Assembly (NCBI GenBank): GCA_963588905.1
Contig: CAVAJF010000022.1
Span: forward strand, 1-64,000
DNA from: Butyricicoccus_A sp963588905
Lineage (GTDB): Bacteria; Bacillota; Clostridia; Oscillospirales; Butyricicoccaceae
DNA: 64,000 bases
Direction: 5' to 3'
Below are positions 16,553 through 25,490 of this stretch, in pieces. The notes below the pieces were generated by a model. That model was not told the DNA's origin. It did no database searches and saw only the letters and a list, made by a program, of their open reading frames with translations. Made by a program: the position numbers and the translations under genes. Position 1 is the first letter of the stretch; the number at the start of each line of letters is the position of its first letter.

Positions 16553-17714
16553 TTTCTCCAACATTGCGCAGAGCTATCTGTTCTCCACTGTTGCGAAGAA
16601 GGTTGCGGACTACACCGCAGCACATCCGGACAAGAAGGTTATCCGTCTGGGCATCGGTGACGTCACCCTGCCGCTGCCGCAGGTTGCTATTGACGCCATG
16701 CACGCAGCTGTCGATGAGCAGAGCAAGAAGGAGACCTTCCGCGGCTATGGTCCGGAACAGGGTTATGATTTCCTGAAGGAAGCGATTCAGGCATACTACG
16801 CAATGCGTGACACCGAGCTGGAGCTGGATGAAATTTTCGTATCCGACGGCGCAAAGTCTGATGTCGGCAACATTCTGGATCTGTTCGACAAGGACAACAC
16901 CGTTCTGGTTCCGGACCCGGTATATCCGGTATACGTAGATACCAACGTCATGGGCGGCCGCAAGATCGCTTACATGAACGCGAACGAGTCCAACGGCTTC
17001 CTGCCGCTGCCGGATCCGTCCGTCAAGGCTGACATCATCTATCTGTGCTCCCCGAACAATCCGACCGGCGCTGCTTATGACCGTGCAGGCCTGAAGGCTT
17101 GGGTAGATTACGCGCTGGCAAATGATGCTATCATTCTGTATGATGCTGCTTATGAGTGCTTCGTATCCGAGGATCTGCCGCGTTCCATCTATGAAATCGA
17201 GGGCGCAAAGGATTGTGCGATTGAGTTCTGCTCCTTCTCCAAGACCGCAGGCTTCACCGGCACTCGTTGCGGTTACACCATCGTTCCGGTACAGCTGGAG
17301 CGCGAGGGCATGAACCTGAACAAGATGTGGCTGCGTCGCCAGACCACCAAGTTCAACGGCGTTGCTTACATCGTACAGCGTGGTGCTGCTGCCATCTTCT
17401 CCGAAGAAGGCGTAAAGCAGGTACAGGAGCATCTGGATTACTACCGCGAAAACGCCCGCATCCTCGCTGAGGCAATGGACGAGCTGGGTATCTGGTATAC
17501 CGGCGGCAAGAACTCCCCGTATATCTGGCTCAAGTGCCCGAACGGCATGGAGTCCTGGGAATTCTTTGATTATCTGCTGGAAAATGCCAATGTTGTCGGC
17601 ACACCGGGCGCAGGCTTTGGTGAAAACGGCAAAAACTTTTTCCGTCTGACTGCTTTTGGCGACCGCGAGAACACCATTGAAGCAGTTGCACGCATCAAAA
17701 AGCTGCTTTCCTGA
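16536..17714 (+). CDS. dapL: LL-diaminopimelate aminotransferase
   Basis: A 392-residue fold-type I PLP aminotransferase which makes LL-diaminopimelate from tetrahydrodipicolinate and glutamate in one step, bypassing the succinylase/acetylase branches. Visible motifs: GIGDVTLPLP near the N-terminus, CSPNNPTGAA, LYDAAYECF, and the PLP lysine Lys236 in SFSKTAGFTGTR, all typical of DapL. The start MKMNHNFSNIAQSY is preceded by AAGGAG and lies inside the pyrG end; the frame is open further upstream within pyrG. It is the last gene of dapF-pyrG-dapL. Confidence 0.93.
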   Translation: MKMNHNFSNIAQSYLFSTVAKKVADYTAAHPDKKVIRLGIGDVTLPLPQVAIDAMHAAVDEQSKKETFRGYGPEQGYDFLKEAIQAYYAMRDTELELDEIFVSDGAKSDVGNILDLFDKDNTVLVPDPVYPVYVDTNVMGGRKIAYMNANESNGFLPLPDPSVKADIIYLCSPNNPTGAAYDRAGLKAWVDYALANDAIILYDAAYECFVSEDLPRSIYEIEGAKDCAIEFCSFSKTAGFTGTRCGYTIVPVQLEREGMNLNKMWLRRQTTKFNGVAYIVQRGAAAIFSEEGVKQVQEHLDYYRENARILAEAMDELGIWYTGGKNSPYIWLKCPNGMESWEFFDYLLENANVVGTPGAGFGENGKNFFRLTAFGDRENTIEAVARIKKLLS

Positions 17715-17773
17715 ACTTTTCAACGGATTTAACGTTTATCTAACGAAATTTTTCTGAAATTATACAATTTCAC

Positions 17774-17816
17774 AAGGGATGCCTTTCGTAACATTTTGGC
17801 ATCCCTTGACTTTTTT
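17774..17816 (+). terminator. Terminator after dapL
   Basis: AAGGGATGCC (17774-17783) and GGCATCCCTT (17798-17807), a perfect 10-base stem, then GAC and six T. Its 3' end supplies the -35 of the next gene. Confidence 0.9.
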
Positions 17817-17834
17817 ATGCCTGAACGGTATAAT
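17806..17834 (+). promoter_or_regulatory. Promoter of the LtaS-like gene
   Basis: TTGACT (17806-17811), 17 bases, TATAAT (17829-17834). The -35 begins in the last two bases of the upstream terminator stem. Confidence 0.85.
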
Positions 17835-17869
17835 AAGCCTGTTTTAAGTCCAATGGAGGCGCTTTTTGA

Positions 17870-19723
17870 ATGAAAAATAAGTTAAGTTTGTGTAAGCAGT
17901 TCCTCGCGTCCAACTTCTCAAACATTTTCTTCCTGTTGTCGCCGCTTGCGACATTCATTGTGGTGGAAATTCTTGAGTATGGCGGATCGGACAGCAAATG
18001 CCTCTGGCCAAACCAGCTGGCATTCTGGGCAAATATTCTGTTCTACTATGGTATTTTCCTTCTGTTCCGTGCAATCACCGGACGCCCCCGTTTTACAATT
18101 GTATTTCTCAATTTCGTCTTTTTAGTCTTTGGCATCTGCAACCATTATTCCATACAAATCCGAAATGAACCAATCGTTCCTTGGGACTTGTATGCCGCTG
18201 GTACAGCAGCCGAGGCTCTGAATGGTTTTCAGTGGACGATTCCGCTTGAAATCATTATCTGTTTCATTGCTTGCCTGATCTGGTGGGCAATCACCATCAA
18301 GTTCATGCATTTCCCGAAGCAGAAGCTGCGCACGCGCGCCGGAAGCTTTGGTCTGTCTGCTGTGATGCTGACCGGCTTTGTTCTGTTCGCTTCTGTCGGC
18401 AGCGGCAACTTCTATATCAGCGCATGGCGTCAGGTAACCGCCAACCGCAAAAACGGTATGGCTCTCAACTTCGCCATCAATATGGATGCTCTGTTTGTAG
18501 AAGCTCCGACGGATTATTCCAAGGAAAATGCATCCACCATTCTGTCCTCTGTTTCCAAGGAGGATGAAACGGCATCGGCAAACAATGTACAGCCGAACAT
18601 CATCGCTGTGATGGACGAGACATTTTCTGACCTGTCCATTTTGGGCGATCTGGGTCTGGAAAATACCGATGACGTCATGCCGTTTGTGCACTCGCTGAGT
18701 GGACAGCCGAATACCATCACCGGTCAGCTGGTTGTTCCTGCCTTTGGCGGCGGCACCTGCAACTCGGAATATGAATTTCTGACCAGCAATTCCTATGCCT
18801 TCTTCAAGTCCGGCAGCTATCCGATGCTCCAGTACGTGCACAACAACACGGAATCTATGGCTTCTGTCCTCAAGGAGCAGGGCTACAACACCATCGGTCT
18901 GCATCCGTACTACGGCTCCGGCTGGGCACGAAACAAGGCATATCCGCTGATGGGCTTTGATAAGTTCTTGGACATCGAATCGTTTGACGATGCCACGACC
19001 AAGTATCTGCGCCGCTATGTCAGCGATGAATCTTCCTTCAACAAGGTCATTGATCTGTATAACCAGAACAAGGAAAAATCAGACAATCCGCTGTTCCTGT
19101 TCAACGTCACCATCCAGAATCACTGCGGCTATGACACGGTATACGACAACTTCCCGGAGAACGTCAACTTCCAGTTTGATTCTCTGTATCCGTACACCAA
19201 GCAGTACTTGTCTCTGATTCAGGAGTCGGATAAGCAGATCAAGAATCTGGTGGATTACTTCAGCAAGGTAGATGAACCGACCATTATCGTTCTGTTCGGC
19301 GATCACATGCCGTACATTGAGAACTCGTTCTACAACCATCTGACCCGCGGCTCGTCCAAGACGACCTCGGAAATCGAGCTGGATCAGCATACCGTTCCGT
19401 TCTTTATCTGGGCAAACTATGATATTGACACCTCGGACTATGCAAACATCGGCCGCATCAGCGCAAACTATCTCGGCCCTGTCACCATGAAGGTTGCCGG
19501 TGCCAAGCTGAGCGACTATGAGGAATACGTATACAGCCTGATGGAAAAGTATCCGGTTATCTCCTCTTCCGGCTGCATCAACAACAAGGGCATTTATGTT
19601 CCGCTGGACATGGCAGCTTCTGACCTGCACGATTACAAAATCGTCCAGTATCAGTACGTGTTTGACAACGCGGATAAGATCCTCAGTCAGGCAACCAACA
19701 ATGCCGGCAGCGGTTCTAAATAA
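17870..19723 (+). CDS. LtaS-like phosphoglycerol transferase (sulfatase fold)
   Basis: A 617-residue membrane protein with about five N-terminal membrane segments (to about residue 195) and an extracellular sulfatase-fold domain, as in LtaS and related enzymes that polymerise glycerol phosphate into lipoteichoic acid. Motifs: VMDETFSDLS (metal binding), GGGTCNSEYEF with probable nucleophile Thr296, FNVTIQNHCGYD and LFGDHMPY (metal ligands). The membrane part and spacing match LtaS-type architecture, but whether the product is lipoteichoic acid or another phosphoglycerol decoration cannot be told. GGAGG precedes the ATG. Monocistronic, with its own promoter and terminator. Confidence 0.85.
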   Translation: MKNKLSLCKQFLASNFSNIFFLLSPLATFIVVEILEYGGSDSKCLWPNQLAFWANILFYYGIFLLFRAITGRPRFTIVFLNFVFLVFGICNHYSIQIRNEPIVPWDLYAAGTAAEALNGFQWTIPLEIIICFIACLIWWAITIKFMHFPKQKLRTRAGSFGLSAVMLTGFVLFASVGSGNFYISAWRQVTANRKNGMALNFAINMDALFVEAPTDYSKENASTILSSVSKEDETASANNVQPNIIAVMDETFSDLSILGDLGLENTDDVMPFVHSLSGQPNTITGQLVVPAFGGGTCNSEYEFLTSNSYAFFKSGSYPMLQYVHNNTESMASVLKEQGYNTIGLHPYYGSGWARNKAYPLMGFDKFLDIESFDDATTKYLRRYVSDESSFNKVIDLYNQNKEKSDNPLFLFNVTIQNHCGYDTVYDNFPENVNFQFDSLYPYTKQYLSLIQESDKQIKNLVDYFSKVDEPTIIVLFGDHMPYIENSFYNHLTRGSSKTTSEIELDQHTVPFFIWANYDIDTSDYANIGRISANYLGPVTMKVAGAKLSDYEEYVYSLMEKYPVISSSGCINNKGIYVPLDMAASDLHDYKIVQYQYVFDNADKILSQATNNAGSGSK

Positions 19724-19737
19724 CCAACAGCACATAC

Positions 19738-19773
19738 AAAAAGACAAATGGTTTTTGCCATTTGTCTTTTTTT
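19738..19773. terminator. Terminator after the LtaS-like gene
   Basis: AAAGACAAATGG and CCATTTGTCTTT around a short loop, followed by a long T run. Confidence 0.9.
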
Positions 19774-19774
19774 C

Positions 19775-19803
19775 TTGTATTCTTATCCCTTGCCTGATAT
19801 ACT
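19775..19803 (+). promoter_or_regulatory. Promoter of the oxidoreductase gene
   Basis: TTGTAT, 17 bases, TATACT; starts right after the preceding terminator. Confidence 0.6.
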
Positions 19804-19836
19804 AACTGTAACAACAGCAAGGAGGTTTGCATTCTT

Positions 19837-21009
19837 ATGAAAAAATTGCGTATTGGCGTTGTCGGTCTCGGTGATATTAGCCGCGTATATCTCGACAATT
19901 TAAAAAAATACAGCGACTATGTGACCATCGAAGCCTGTGCCTCACGCACCTTGGAAAAAGCGCAGAAAAAAGCCGACGCATACGGCATTCCGCACGCGTA
20001 TTCCTGTGCAGAAGAACTCATCGAGCAAGCGGATGTGGATCTGATTCTCAATCTGACCACCCCAGACGCACATTATCGGCTCAATAAGCTGGCACTGACC
20101 TGCGGCAAGCATGTTTACACGGAAAAACCACTTGCTTTTACTTATGCGGAAGGCAAAGAGCTGATAGACTTGGCACAGTCCAAAAATCTGCGCATCGGCT
20201 GTGCACCGGACACATTTTTAGGTGCACGGCTGCAAACCTGCCGCGATATATTGGATTCCGGCAAAATCGGCGATGTCATCGGTGCATCGGCGTTTGTCAT
20301 TTATCACGGCTGTGAGACCTTCCACCCCAATCCCGCGTTTTACTATCATGAAGGTGCCGGTCCGCTCATGGACATCGGTCCGTACTATGTCACAGCGCTG
20401 CTGTCGTTGCTCGGACCGGTTCAGTCGTGCTGTGCCATGTCCAAGCGCACATTTGACCAGCGCCCCATCTCTACCGAACCGCATCGCGGCGAAATGATTG
20501 ATGTCGAAGTGGACACCTATACGACCGGACTCATGCAGTTCGCCTCCGGTGCCATCGGCACGGCGATATTCTCCTTTGACGTATGGGATTCCAACCTGCC
20601 GCGCATCGAGATTTACGGCACAAAGGGAACCCTGTGCATCCCGGATATTGACCCGCTGGACGGCCCGAATATCTTCGGCGGCGATATTCTCCTGCGCACA
20701 GAGCAAAATTATCGCTGGTACAGCCAGCCGCGCGATTGGTTCGATGTCAAAAAGGATTGGGAGCATGTACCGGTTACCCGCCCGTTTGCGTCCACCAGCC
20801 ATTCTGAGAACAGCCGCGGCATTGGCTTAATTGATATGGCGCTTGCGCTCGCTGAGAACCGCCCAGAACGCGCCAGCGGCCGCATGGCACTGCATTCCCT
20901 CGAAATGATGGAAAAGATGCTAAGCGGCGCAAAGACGCAGCAATTCGGCATTCTTGAAACGACCTTTGACCGTCCGGAACCGCTCCCAGCAGATTTTCCG
21001 GTTCGATAA
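19837..21009 (+). CDS. Gfo/Idh/MocA family NAD(P)-dependent oxidoreductase
   Basis: A 390-residue oxidoreductase of the glucose-fructose oxidoreductase/inositol dehydrogenase family. Residues 1-120 are a Rossmann domain with GVVGLGDIS at 7-15 and the family's EKP motif at 96-98. The C-terminal alpha/beta domain has GAGPLMDIGPYYVTALLSLLG, typical of the family. The substrate is probably a sugar, a polyol or a related carbohydrate, but it cannot be predicted. Ribosome-binding site AAGGAGG precedes the ATG. It stands alone, between its own promoter and a strong terminator shared with the convergent phosphorylase gene. Confidence 0.88.
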   Translation: MKKLRIGVVGLGDISRVYLDNLKKYSDYVTIEACASRTLEKAQKKADAYGIPHAYSCAEELIEQADVDLILNLTTPDAHYRLNKLALTCGKHVYTEKPLAFTYAEGKELIDLAQSKNLRIGCAPDTFLGARLQTCRDILDSGKIGDVIGASAFVIYHGCETFHPNPAFYYHEGAGPLMDIGPYYVTALLSLLGPVQSCCAMSKRTFDQRPISTEPHRGEMIDVEVDTYTTGLMQFASGAIGTAIFSFDVWDSNLPRIEIYGTKGTLCIPDIDPLDGPNIFGGDILLRTEQNYRWYSQPRDWFDVKKDWEHVPVTRPFASTSHSENSRGIGLIDMALALAENRPERASGRMALHSLEMMEKMLSGAKTQQFGILETTFDRPEPLPADFPVR

Positions 21010-21019
21010 AGAAAGCACA

Positions 21020-21062
21020 ATACCCGTGAGGAAGAGAAAAAATCTTCCTCACGGGTATTTTT
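21020..21062. terminator. Bidirectional terminator
   Basis: Perfect 16-base arms (21020-21035, 21043-21058), seven-base loop, A and T tracts on both sides; serves the convergent oxidoreductase and phosphorylase genes. Confidence 0.93.
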
Positions 21063-21819
21063 ACTGCTGTTTATCCTGTTCAATCAAGATGCACAGTGCG
21101 GAAATCGCCGCGCGAATGCCGCGCGTCGTTGCGCCCTCCGGCACATCCGGCTGCTCATTATCATCATTCCACAACACATTGAGTATGGTGCCGACGCGCA
21201 CACGCAGCGCCGCACCGGCCGTGAACAACGCTGCTGACTCCATTTCGCTGGCAAGCACACCTGCCGCTGTCCACGCCGTCCACTTTTCCTGCAAATCCGC
21301 AGCAATCGGCTGATTCTGCGGACGAATTTCGCCATAGAAACTATCTTTAGACTGAACCACACCGACATGTGCCCGATACCCCAATGCCTCACAAGCATCT
21401 GCCAATGCACGCACGACCGGATAACTTGCCGCTGCCGGATATTCCAGCGGAAGATATTGACGCGACGTTCCTTCCTGCCGAATGGCAGCTGTCGCCACAA
21501 CAACATCTCCGCCGCACACGGCTGCATCTATGCCGCCGCAGGTTCCCACGCGAATAAACGTATCCGCGCCGCACTCGACCAGTTCCTCCAGCGCAATGGC
21601 CGCTGACGGCCCGCCGATGCCTGTCGAGCACACGGATACCCGCTCGCCCTCTAAATAGCCGGTATACACGTGAAATTCTCTGTTATAAGATATTTCCCGC
21701 GCATCGTCTAAAAGCTGCGCAATGACCGCACACCGCCCCGGATCACCGGGCAGAATGACATATCGCCCGATGTCCTCAGCGGTACACTGCAAGTGCATCT
21801 GTTTTCCATGGATGAGCAT
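21061..21819 (-). CDS. Nucleoside phosphorylase, uridine phosphorylase-like
   Basis: A 252-residue member of the PNP/UDP family (nucleoside phosphorylase-I), which splits nucleosides with phosphate into base and ribose 1-phosphate. Motifs: phosphate-binding ILPGDPGR (22-29), REFHVYTG, STGIGGPSAAIALEEL (65-80), RVGTCGG (90-96) and the substrate-binding ASEMESAALF. The REFHVYTG and QSKDSFYG stretches point to the uridine phosphorylase side, but purine specificity is not excluded. The start was chosen at MLIHGKQM, seven bases after GGGGAG; an upstream in-frame ATG lies within the DUF951 gene. One base separates it from that gene's stop. Confidence 0.88.
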   Translation of the reverse strand: MLIHGKQMHLQCTAEDIGRYVILPGDPGRCAVIAQLLDDAREISYNREFHVYTGYLEGERVSVCSTGIGGPSAAIALEELVECGADTFIRVGTCGGIDAAVCGGDVVVATAAIRQEGTSRQYLPLEYPAAASYPVVRALADACEALGYRAHVGVVQSKDSFYGEIRPQNQPIAADLQEKWTAWTAAGVLASEMESAALFTAGAALRVRVGTILNVLWNDDNEQPDVPEGATTRGIRAAISALCILIEQDKQQ

Positions 21820-21820
21820 G

Positions 21821-22021
21821 TCACTTCTCCCCTTCTGTTCCGTCTGCATGAACGACATGGCGGATATTTTTTTCCGCCTTGCTGCGCGGAATCATAATCG
21901 TATGTCCACAGCCCACGCATTTGAGTCGGAAATCCATACCGACACGCAAGACCTCCCAGTCCTTGCTGCCGCAGGGATGTCCTTTTTTCATCGTCAAAAT
22001 ATCACCAAGACGAATATCCAT
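21821..22021 (-). CDS. DUF951 zinc-ribbon-like protein
   Basis: A 66-residue protein of the DUF951 family, common in Firmicutes and of unknown function. Cys17 (KKGHPCGSK) plus Cys35 and Cys38 (CVGCGH) could bind a metal. The conserved MDIRLGDIL start and RVGMDFRLKC core match the family. AAGGAGGG precedes the ATG; the 15 codons upstream in frame have no site. Overlap of one stop with the next gene's start region suggests cotranscription with the phosphorylase gene. Confidence 0.85.
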   Translation of the reverse strand: MDIRLGDILTMKKGHPCGSKDWEVLRVGMDFRLKCVGCGHTIMIPRSKAEKNIRHVVHADGTEGEK

Positions 22022-22186
22022 TGTTTGTATCCCTCCTTGTGTATATATCGAGTATATCATACCCATGGTTTATTGACCAGTCGGCAAACAGAAAATTCCT
22101 GTTCCATAGCCATATTTTCGCCAGTTCGCGCATATAGTCAATACAAATCCATAGAAAAACAAAAACGTTCAGAACGGAGGGAATTC

Positions 22187-23113
22187 ATGCAAACAGACTA
22201 TGCACCGGAACGCTTACAGACAGACATGCCGCGCAGAGACGATATTGTCGCAGCAGCGCAGAACGGCAGTATTTTACAGGCTGTCGCCGCCCGCTGCGAT
22301 GTGCATCACAATCTGATCGTCCCTTTGGACGGCATGACCGGCATCATGCCACGCGAAGAATGTGCGCTCGGCATCGACACAGGAAAAACGCGGGAAATCG
22401 CCATTTTATCGCGCGTCGGCAAGCCGGTGTGCTTTCAAGTCCTGCGCATCGAAGGTGATCTTGCCTATTTATCGCGCAAACGCGCCCAGCAGTGCGCATT
22501 AGACTATCTTCTGCATAAACGCCCCGGAGACATCATTCCCGTGCGTGTGACGCATCTGGAGCCGTTTGGTGCATTTGTCGATGCCGGATGCGGTTTGGTC
22601 TCTCTAATCGGCATCGAAAATTTATCTGTCAGTCGTATTTTTCATCCATCCGACCGCGTCCAAGTCGGACAACAGCTATACGCTGTCATATCAGGTATTG
22701 ACGCAGATACCGGACGCATTCATCTGACACATCGAGAACTGCTCGGCACTTGGGCAGAAAATGCGGCACAATTTGCCGCCGGAGAAACTGTCTGCGGTAT
22801 TGTGCGCAGCGTAGAAGAATACGGCGTATTCATCGAGCTGGCACCCAATTTATCCGGTCTGGCGGAGCTGCGCTTTCCGGTCTCCGCCGGAGATATGGTC
22901 TCCTGCTACATCAAATCCATTTTGCCGGAGCGCATGAAAATCAAGCTCAATCTCATCGACCGTATCGGAACGGCGCCCATGCCGCCTCCGCCGCTGCCGT
23001 ATTTTATCACGAGCGGGCATATTTCCTGTTGGCAATACTCCCCGCCGTGCTGCACGGCGCGGCAGGTGTGTACGGAATTTGACGCGCCGTCTTTAGAAGA
23101 TATATTAGACTAA
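22187..23113 (+). CDS. S1-domain RNA-binding protein
   Basis: A 308-residue cytoplasmic protein built of S1 (OB-fold) domains, at about 112-182 (PGDIIPVRVTHLEPFGAFVD) and 198-258 (GETVCGIVRSVEEYGVFIEL), with a divergent third at about 27-98. It resembles short S1-like proteins of Clostridia, often labelled ribosomal protein S1, but is too short for a true ribosomal S1; a role in RNA binding or translation is likely. A proline-rich PMPPPPLP stretch and three cysteines near the C-terminus (SCWQY, PPCCTA) are unlike the S1 domains. The start at MQTDYAPERL follows CGGAGG; the frame runs far upstream over the opposite-strand genes and is not coding there. Confidence 0.82.
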   Translation: MQTDYAPERLQTDMPRRDDIVAAAQNGSILQAVAARCDVHHNLIVPLDGMTGIMPREECALGIDTGKTREIAILSRVGKPVCFQVLRIEGDLAYLSRKRAQQCALDYLLHKRPGDIIPVRVTHLEPFGAFVDAGCGLVSLIGIENLSVSRIFHPSDRVQVGQQLYAVISGIDADTGRIHLTHRELLGTWAENAAQFAAGETVCGIVRSVEEYGVFIELAPNLSGLAELRFPVSAGDMVSCYIKSILPERMKIKLNLIDRIGTAPMPPPPLPYFITSGHISCWQYSPPCCTARQVCTEFDAPSLEDILD

Positions 23114-23122
23114 AACCAATCC

Positions 23123-23168
23123 AAAACCCCGCATTGTGCATGGAAACAAGAGCAATGCGAGGGTTTTT
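23123..23168. terminator. Bidirectional terminator
   Basis: AAAACCCCGCATTG and CAATGCGAGGGTTTT, with one mismatch and a 16-base loop; between the convergent S1-protein and merR-type genes. Confidence 0.85.
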
Positions 23169-23178
23169 CGCTTACTCA

Positions 23179-23955
23179 TCAAATTTGAACTTGAAATTCC
23201 AAAGTCACTTTATCGTATTTATATATATTAGGAGACATGCTGGAAATAATGACATCCGTTTTTTCTCTTTCCAAAAGTCTTTGCGGAAAAATATTCTGCG
23301 GATCAGAGTGAATCTCCCGCGGCTCTTGAAAACACAGATACTCTCCCGCGCAAAGTATTTTCGGAACCACCGATGCACTTGGCAGCACTTCCAAAAACAT
23401 GTGAGAACCCTGATATTTTCCTTGGCAATAAGTAGCAATGATACCGTGTGGAAAGGATGCTTGAATCTGCTCCTGTCTTGCCAATTCAAACAATCTGCTT
23501 AACTTTTTTTCATATGTTTTCGCGTCCATCACACGATCACATGGTGTCGTTATGCAATACCGTTCAAAAATCTTTCGTGTATAGTATCCCTTTTTTCCTT
23601 GATATGCTCTCTGCTCATTGATATGCTGCAGCGTTCGTTCAATGGAGTTCAGATTAGAAGAAATCCTTCGCATTTTTTCTTTCGCCAATCTCTCTCCATC
23701 CTTTAACAGCCGCTCAAATTCCAGCTGTCCATCTTTATCAACATAATGCTTCAAATCTTTCAACGGAATTCCCAGTTCAATGCAAAGGATGATCGTATCC
23801 AATATCATCAGCTGTTCCAGTGAATAATACCGATATCCACTGCTTGGATTGATATACGCCGGAATTAAAATTCCCAGCTTCTCATAGTAGCGCAAAGACT
23901 GTACGTTGATATTTCGGATTTTTGCCACCTCGCCAATAGACAAAAGATTTTCCAT
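23179..23955 (-). CDS. MerR-family transcriptional activator
   Basis: A 258-residue MerR-type regulator: winged helix-turn-helix (about 1-70; LSIGEVAKIRNINVQSLRYYEKLGIL), coiled-coil (about 75-115) and a C-terminal ligand-binding domain of the GyrI-like multidrug type (about 120-258). Such proteins, like BmrR, bind drugs and activate exporters by untwisting promoters with 19-base spacers. The divergent MATE exporter gene has exactly such a promoter, so this is very likely its activator. GAGGTG precedes the ATG. The gene is more AT-rich than the flanking housekeeping genes. Confidence 0.88.
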   Translation of the reverse strand: MENLLSIGEVAKIRNINVQSLRYYEKLGILIPAYINPSSGYRYYSLEQLMILDTIILCIELGIPLKDLKHYVDKDGQLEFERLLKDGERLAKEKMRRISSNLNSIERTLQHINEQRAYQGKKGYYTRKIFERYCITTPCDRVMDAKTYEKKLSRLFELARQEQIQASFPHGIIATYCQGKYQGSHMFLEVLPSASVVPKILCAGEYLCFQEPREIHSDPQNIFPQRLLEREKTDVIISSMSPNIYKYDKVTLEFQVQI

Positions 23956-23989
23956 ATGCCATACACCTCATTTCTAATCCTTATGATAT

Positions 23990-24018
23990 ATCATAGATAA
24001 ATAATTAAATTTTGTCAA
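23990..24018 (-). promoter_or_regulatory. Promoter of the merR-type gene
   Basis: Leftward strand: TTGACA, 17 bases, TATGAT. The -10 lies in a perfect 14-base palindrome (23982-23995). Confidence 0.75.
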
Positions 24019-24036
24019 TGAAGTGTTTTTTACCTA

Positions 24037-24067
24037 TTGACTCTATGATTATCACATAGTATATACT
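24037..24067 (+). promoter_or_regulatory. MerR-type promoter of the MATE gene
   Basis: TTGACT and TATACT are separated by 19 bases rather than 17, and the spacer holds an inverted repeat, CTATG (24043-24047) and CATAG (24055-24059). This overlong spacer with central dyad is the hallmark of MerR-activated promoters. Confidence 0.88.
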
Positions 24068-24110
24068 ACAAGCTAAAGAAAAATCCAACAATCATGAGGA
24101 GGTTCATCTT

Positions 24111-25490
24111 ATGAATCCGCAACAACGGAATCCTTTGGCTTCTGCGCCAATTGGAAGTCTCATGCTGAAATATGCAATTCCAAGTGTCATTTCTCTAGTC
24201 GTCAACGCACTCTACAACATTGTTGACCAGATATTTATCGGCTGGGGAGTCGGCACCTTAGGCAACAGCGCAACAAACGTGATCTTTCCATTAAACATGG
24301 TCATCACCGCACTTGCTCTGCTTCTCGGCGATGGTGGTGCCGCATATTTAAGCCTAGAACTGGGGCGCAATCGAAAAGAAAAAGCCACAACAGGCGCAAA
24401 CAATACTTTTTCATGGCTCATTCTAGTTGGCATTGCCGTATTTATACTCTGTGAGATATTCCTAAAACCCTTAACAGGAATTCTAGGAGCAACTCCAAAC
24501 AATCTTACATATGCACTCACTTATGGCAGAATTGTTATTCTAGGCTTTCCATTTGTCATTATTGGCTGCGGCATGTGTTCTTTGATTCGAGCAGACGGCA
24601 CCCCACAGCTAACTATGATCGGCATGATTGTCGGCTGTCTGGCAAATATTATTTTGGATGCGCTGTTTGTTCTTGTCTTTCATTGGGGTATGGCCGGTGC
24701 TGCAATTGCCACAGTCATTGGACAAGTTTTAAATTTTGCAATTTCGATGTGGTACGTTCCTAGATTTAAAACTGTCAAAATTTCTCTGTGCGACATGAAG
24801 CCACAGTTCCACATACTGAAAACCATTTCCAGCTTGGGCGTGTCCAGTTTTATTTCTCAATTTGCTGTTGCCGTCATCATGGCAGTCATCAACTATTATC
24901 TCGTTCGCTACGGTGCTATGACGCAATACGGTCCGGATATCCCGCTGGCAGCATTCGGCATTGTCATGAAATTTAACACAATTCTCATTGCAATCGTGAC
25001 AGGCATCGGTACCGGTGCACAGCCAATTGTTGGATACAACTACGGCCGTGACGATTACGGCAGAGTACGAAAAACTTTTTATCTGACCGCGATCACCGCA
25101 ACCATTGTCTCCGTTATGTGTTTTCTCATCTTTCAGATATTCCCAAAACAACTTACGGCTTTGTTCGGAGATCAAGGCAGCCTATACACAGAATTTTCTA
25201 TTTTGTCCTTCCGGCTGTTTACTCTGCTCTGTTTTTTGAATGGATTTCAGATTGTATCTGCCATCTTCTTTCAGTCAATCGGAAAACCAATTATTTCCGG
25301 TATCATCTCCTTTAGCCGTCAGATCATCTTTCTCATTCCTGCCGTCATGATTCTATGTCATTTCTTAGGCTTGTACGGTGTACTGTGGGCAGGTCCAATC
25401 GCAGATGGCTTGGCGTTCCTTCTTGCACTCATATTGATTGGTCTGGAAATGAAAAAACTCAAACAGTCTTCAAAGCAGAGGTGTAAATAA
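24111..25490 (+). CDS. MATE-family multidrug exporter
   Basis: A 459-residue inner-membrane transporter with about 12 membrane segments in two similar halves, of the MATE family that exports cationic drugs using sodium or proton gradients. Typical stretches: PSVISLVVNALYNIVDQIFIGW and a second-half repeat around KFNTILIAIVTGIGTGAQPIVGYNYG. Ribosome-binding site GAGGAGG precedes the ATG. A MerR activator is divergently encoded, so the exporter is probably drug-inducible. Base composition is clearly lower in GC than the surrounding genes, suggesting later acquisition of this unit. Substrate unknown. Confidence 0.92.
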   Translation: MNPQQRNPLASAPIGSLMLKYAIPSVISLVVNALYNIVDQIFIGWGVGTLGNSATNVIFPLNMVITALALLLGDGGAAYLSLELGRNRKEKATTGANNTFSWLILVGIAVFILCEIFLKPLTGILGATPNNLTYALTYGRIVILGFPFVIIGCGMCSLIRADGTPQLTMIGMIVGCLANIILDALFVLVFHWGMAGAAIATVIGQVLNFAISMWYVPRFKTVKISLCDMKPQFHILKTISSLGVSSFISQFAVAVIMAVINYYLVRYGAMTQYGPDIPLAAFGIVMKFNTILIAIVTGIGTGAQPIVGYNYGRDDYGRVRKTFYLTAITATIVSVMCFLIFQIFPKQLTALFGDQGSLYTEFSILSFRLFTLLCFLNGFQIVSAIFFQSIGKPIISGIISFSRQIIFLIPAVMILCHFLGLYGVLWAGPIADGLAFLLALILIGLEMKKLKQSSKQRCK

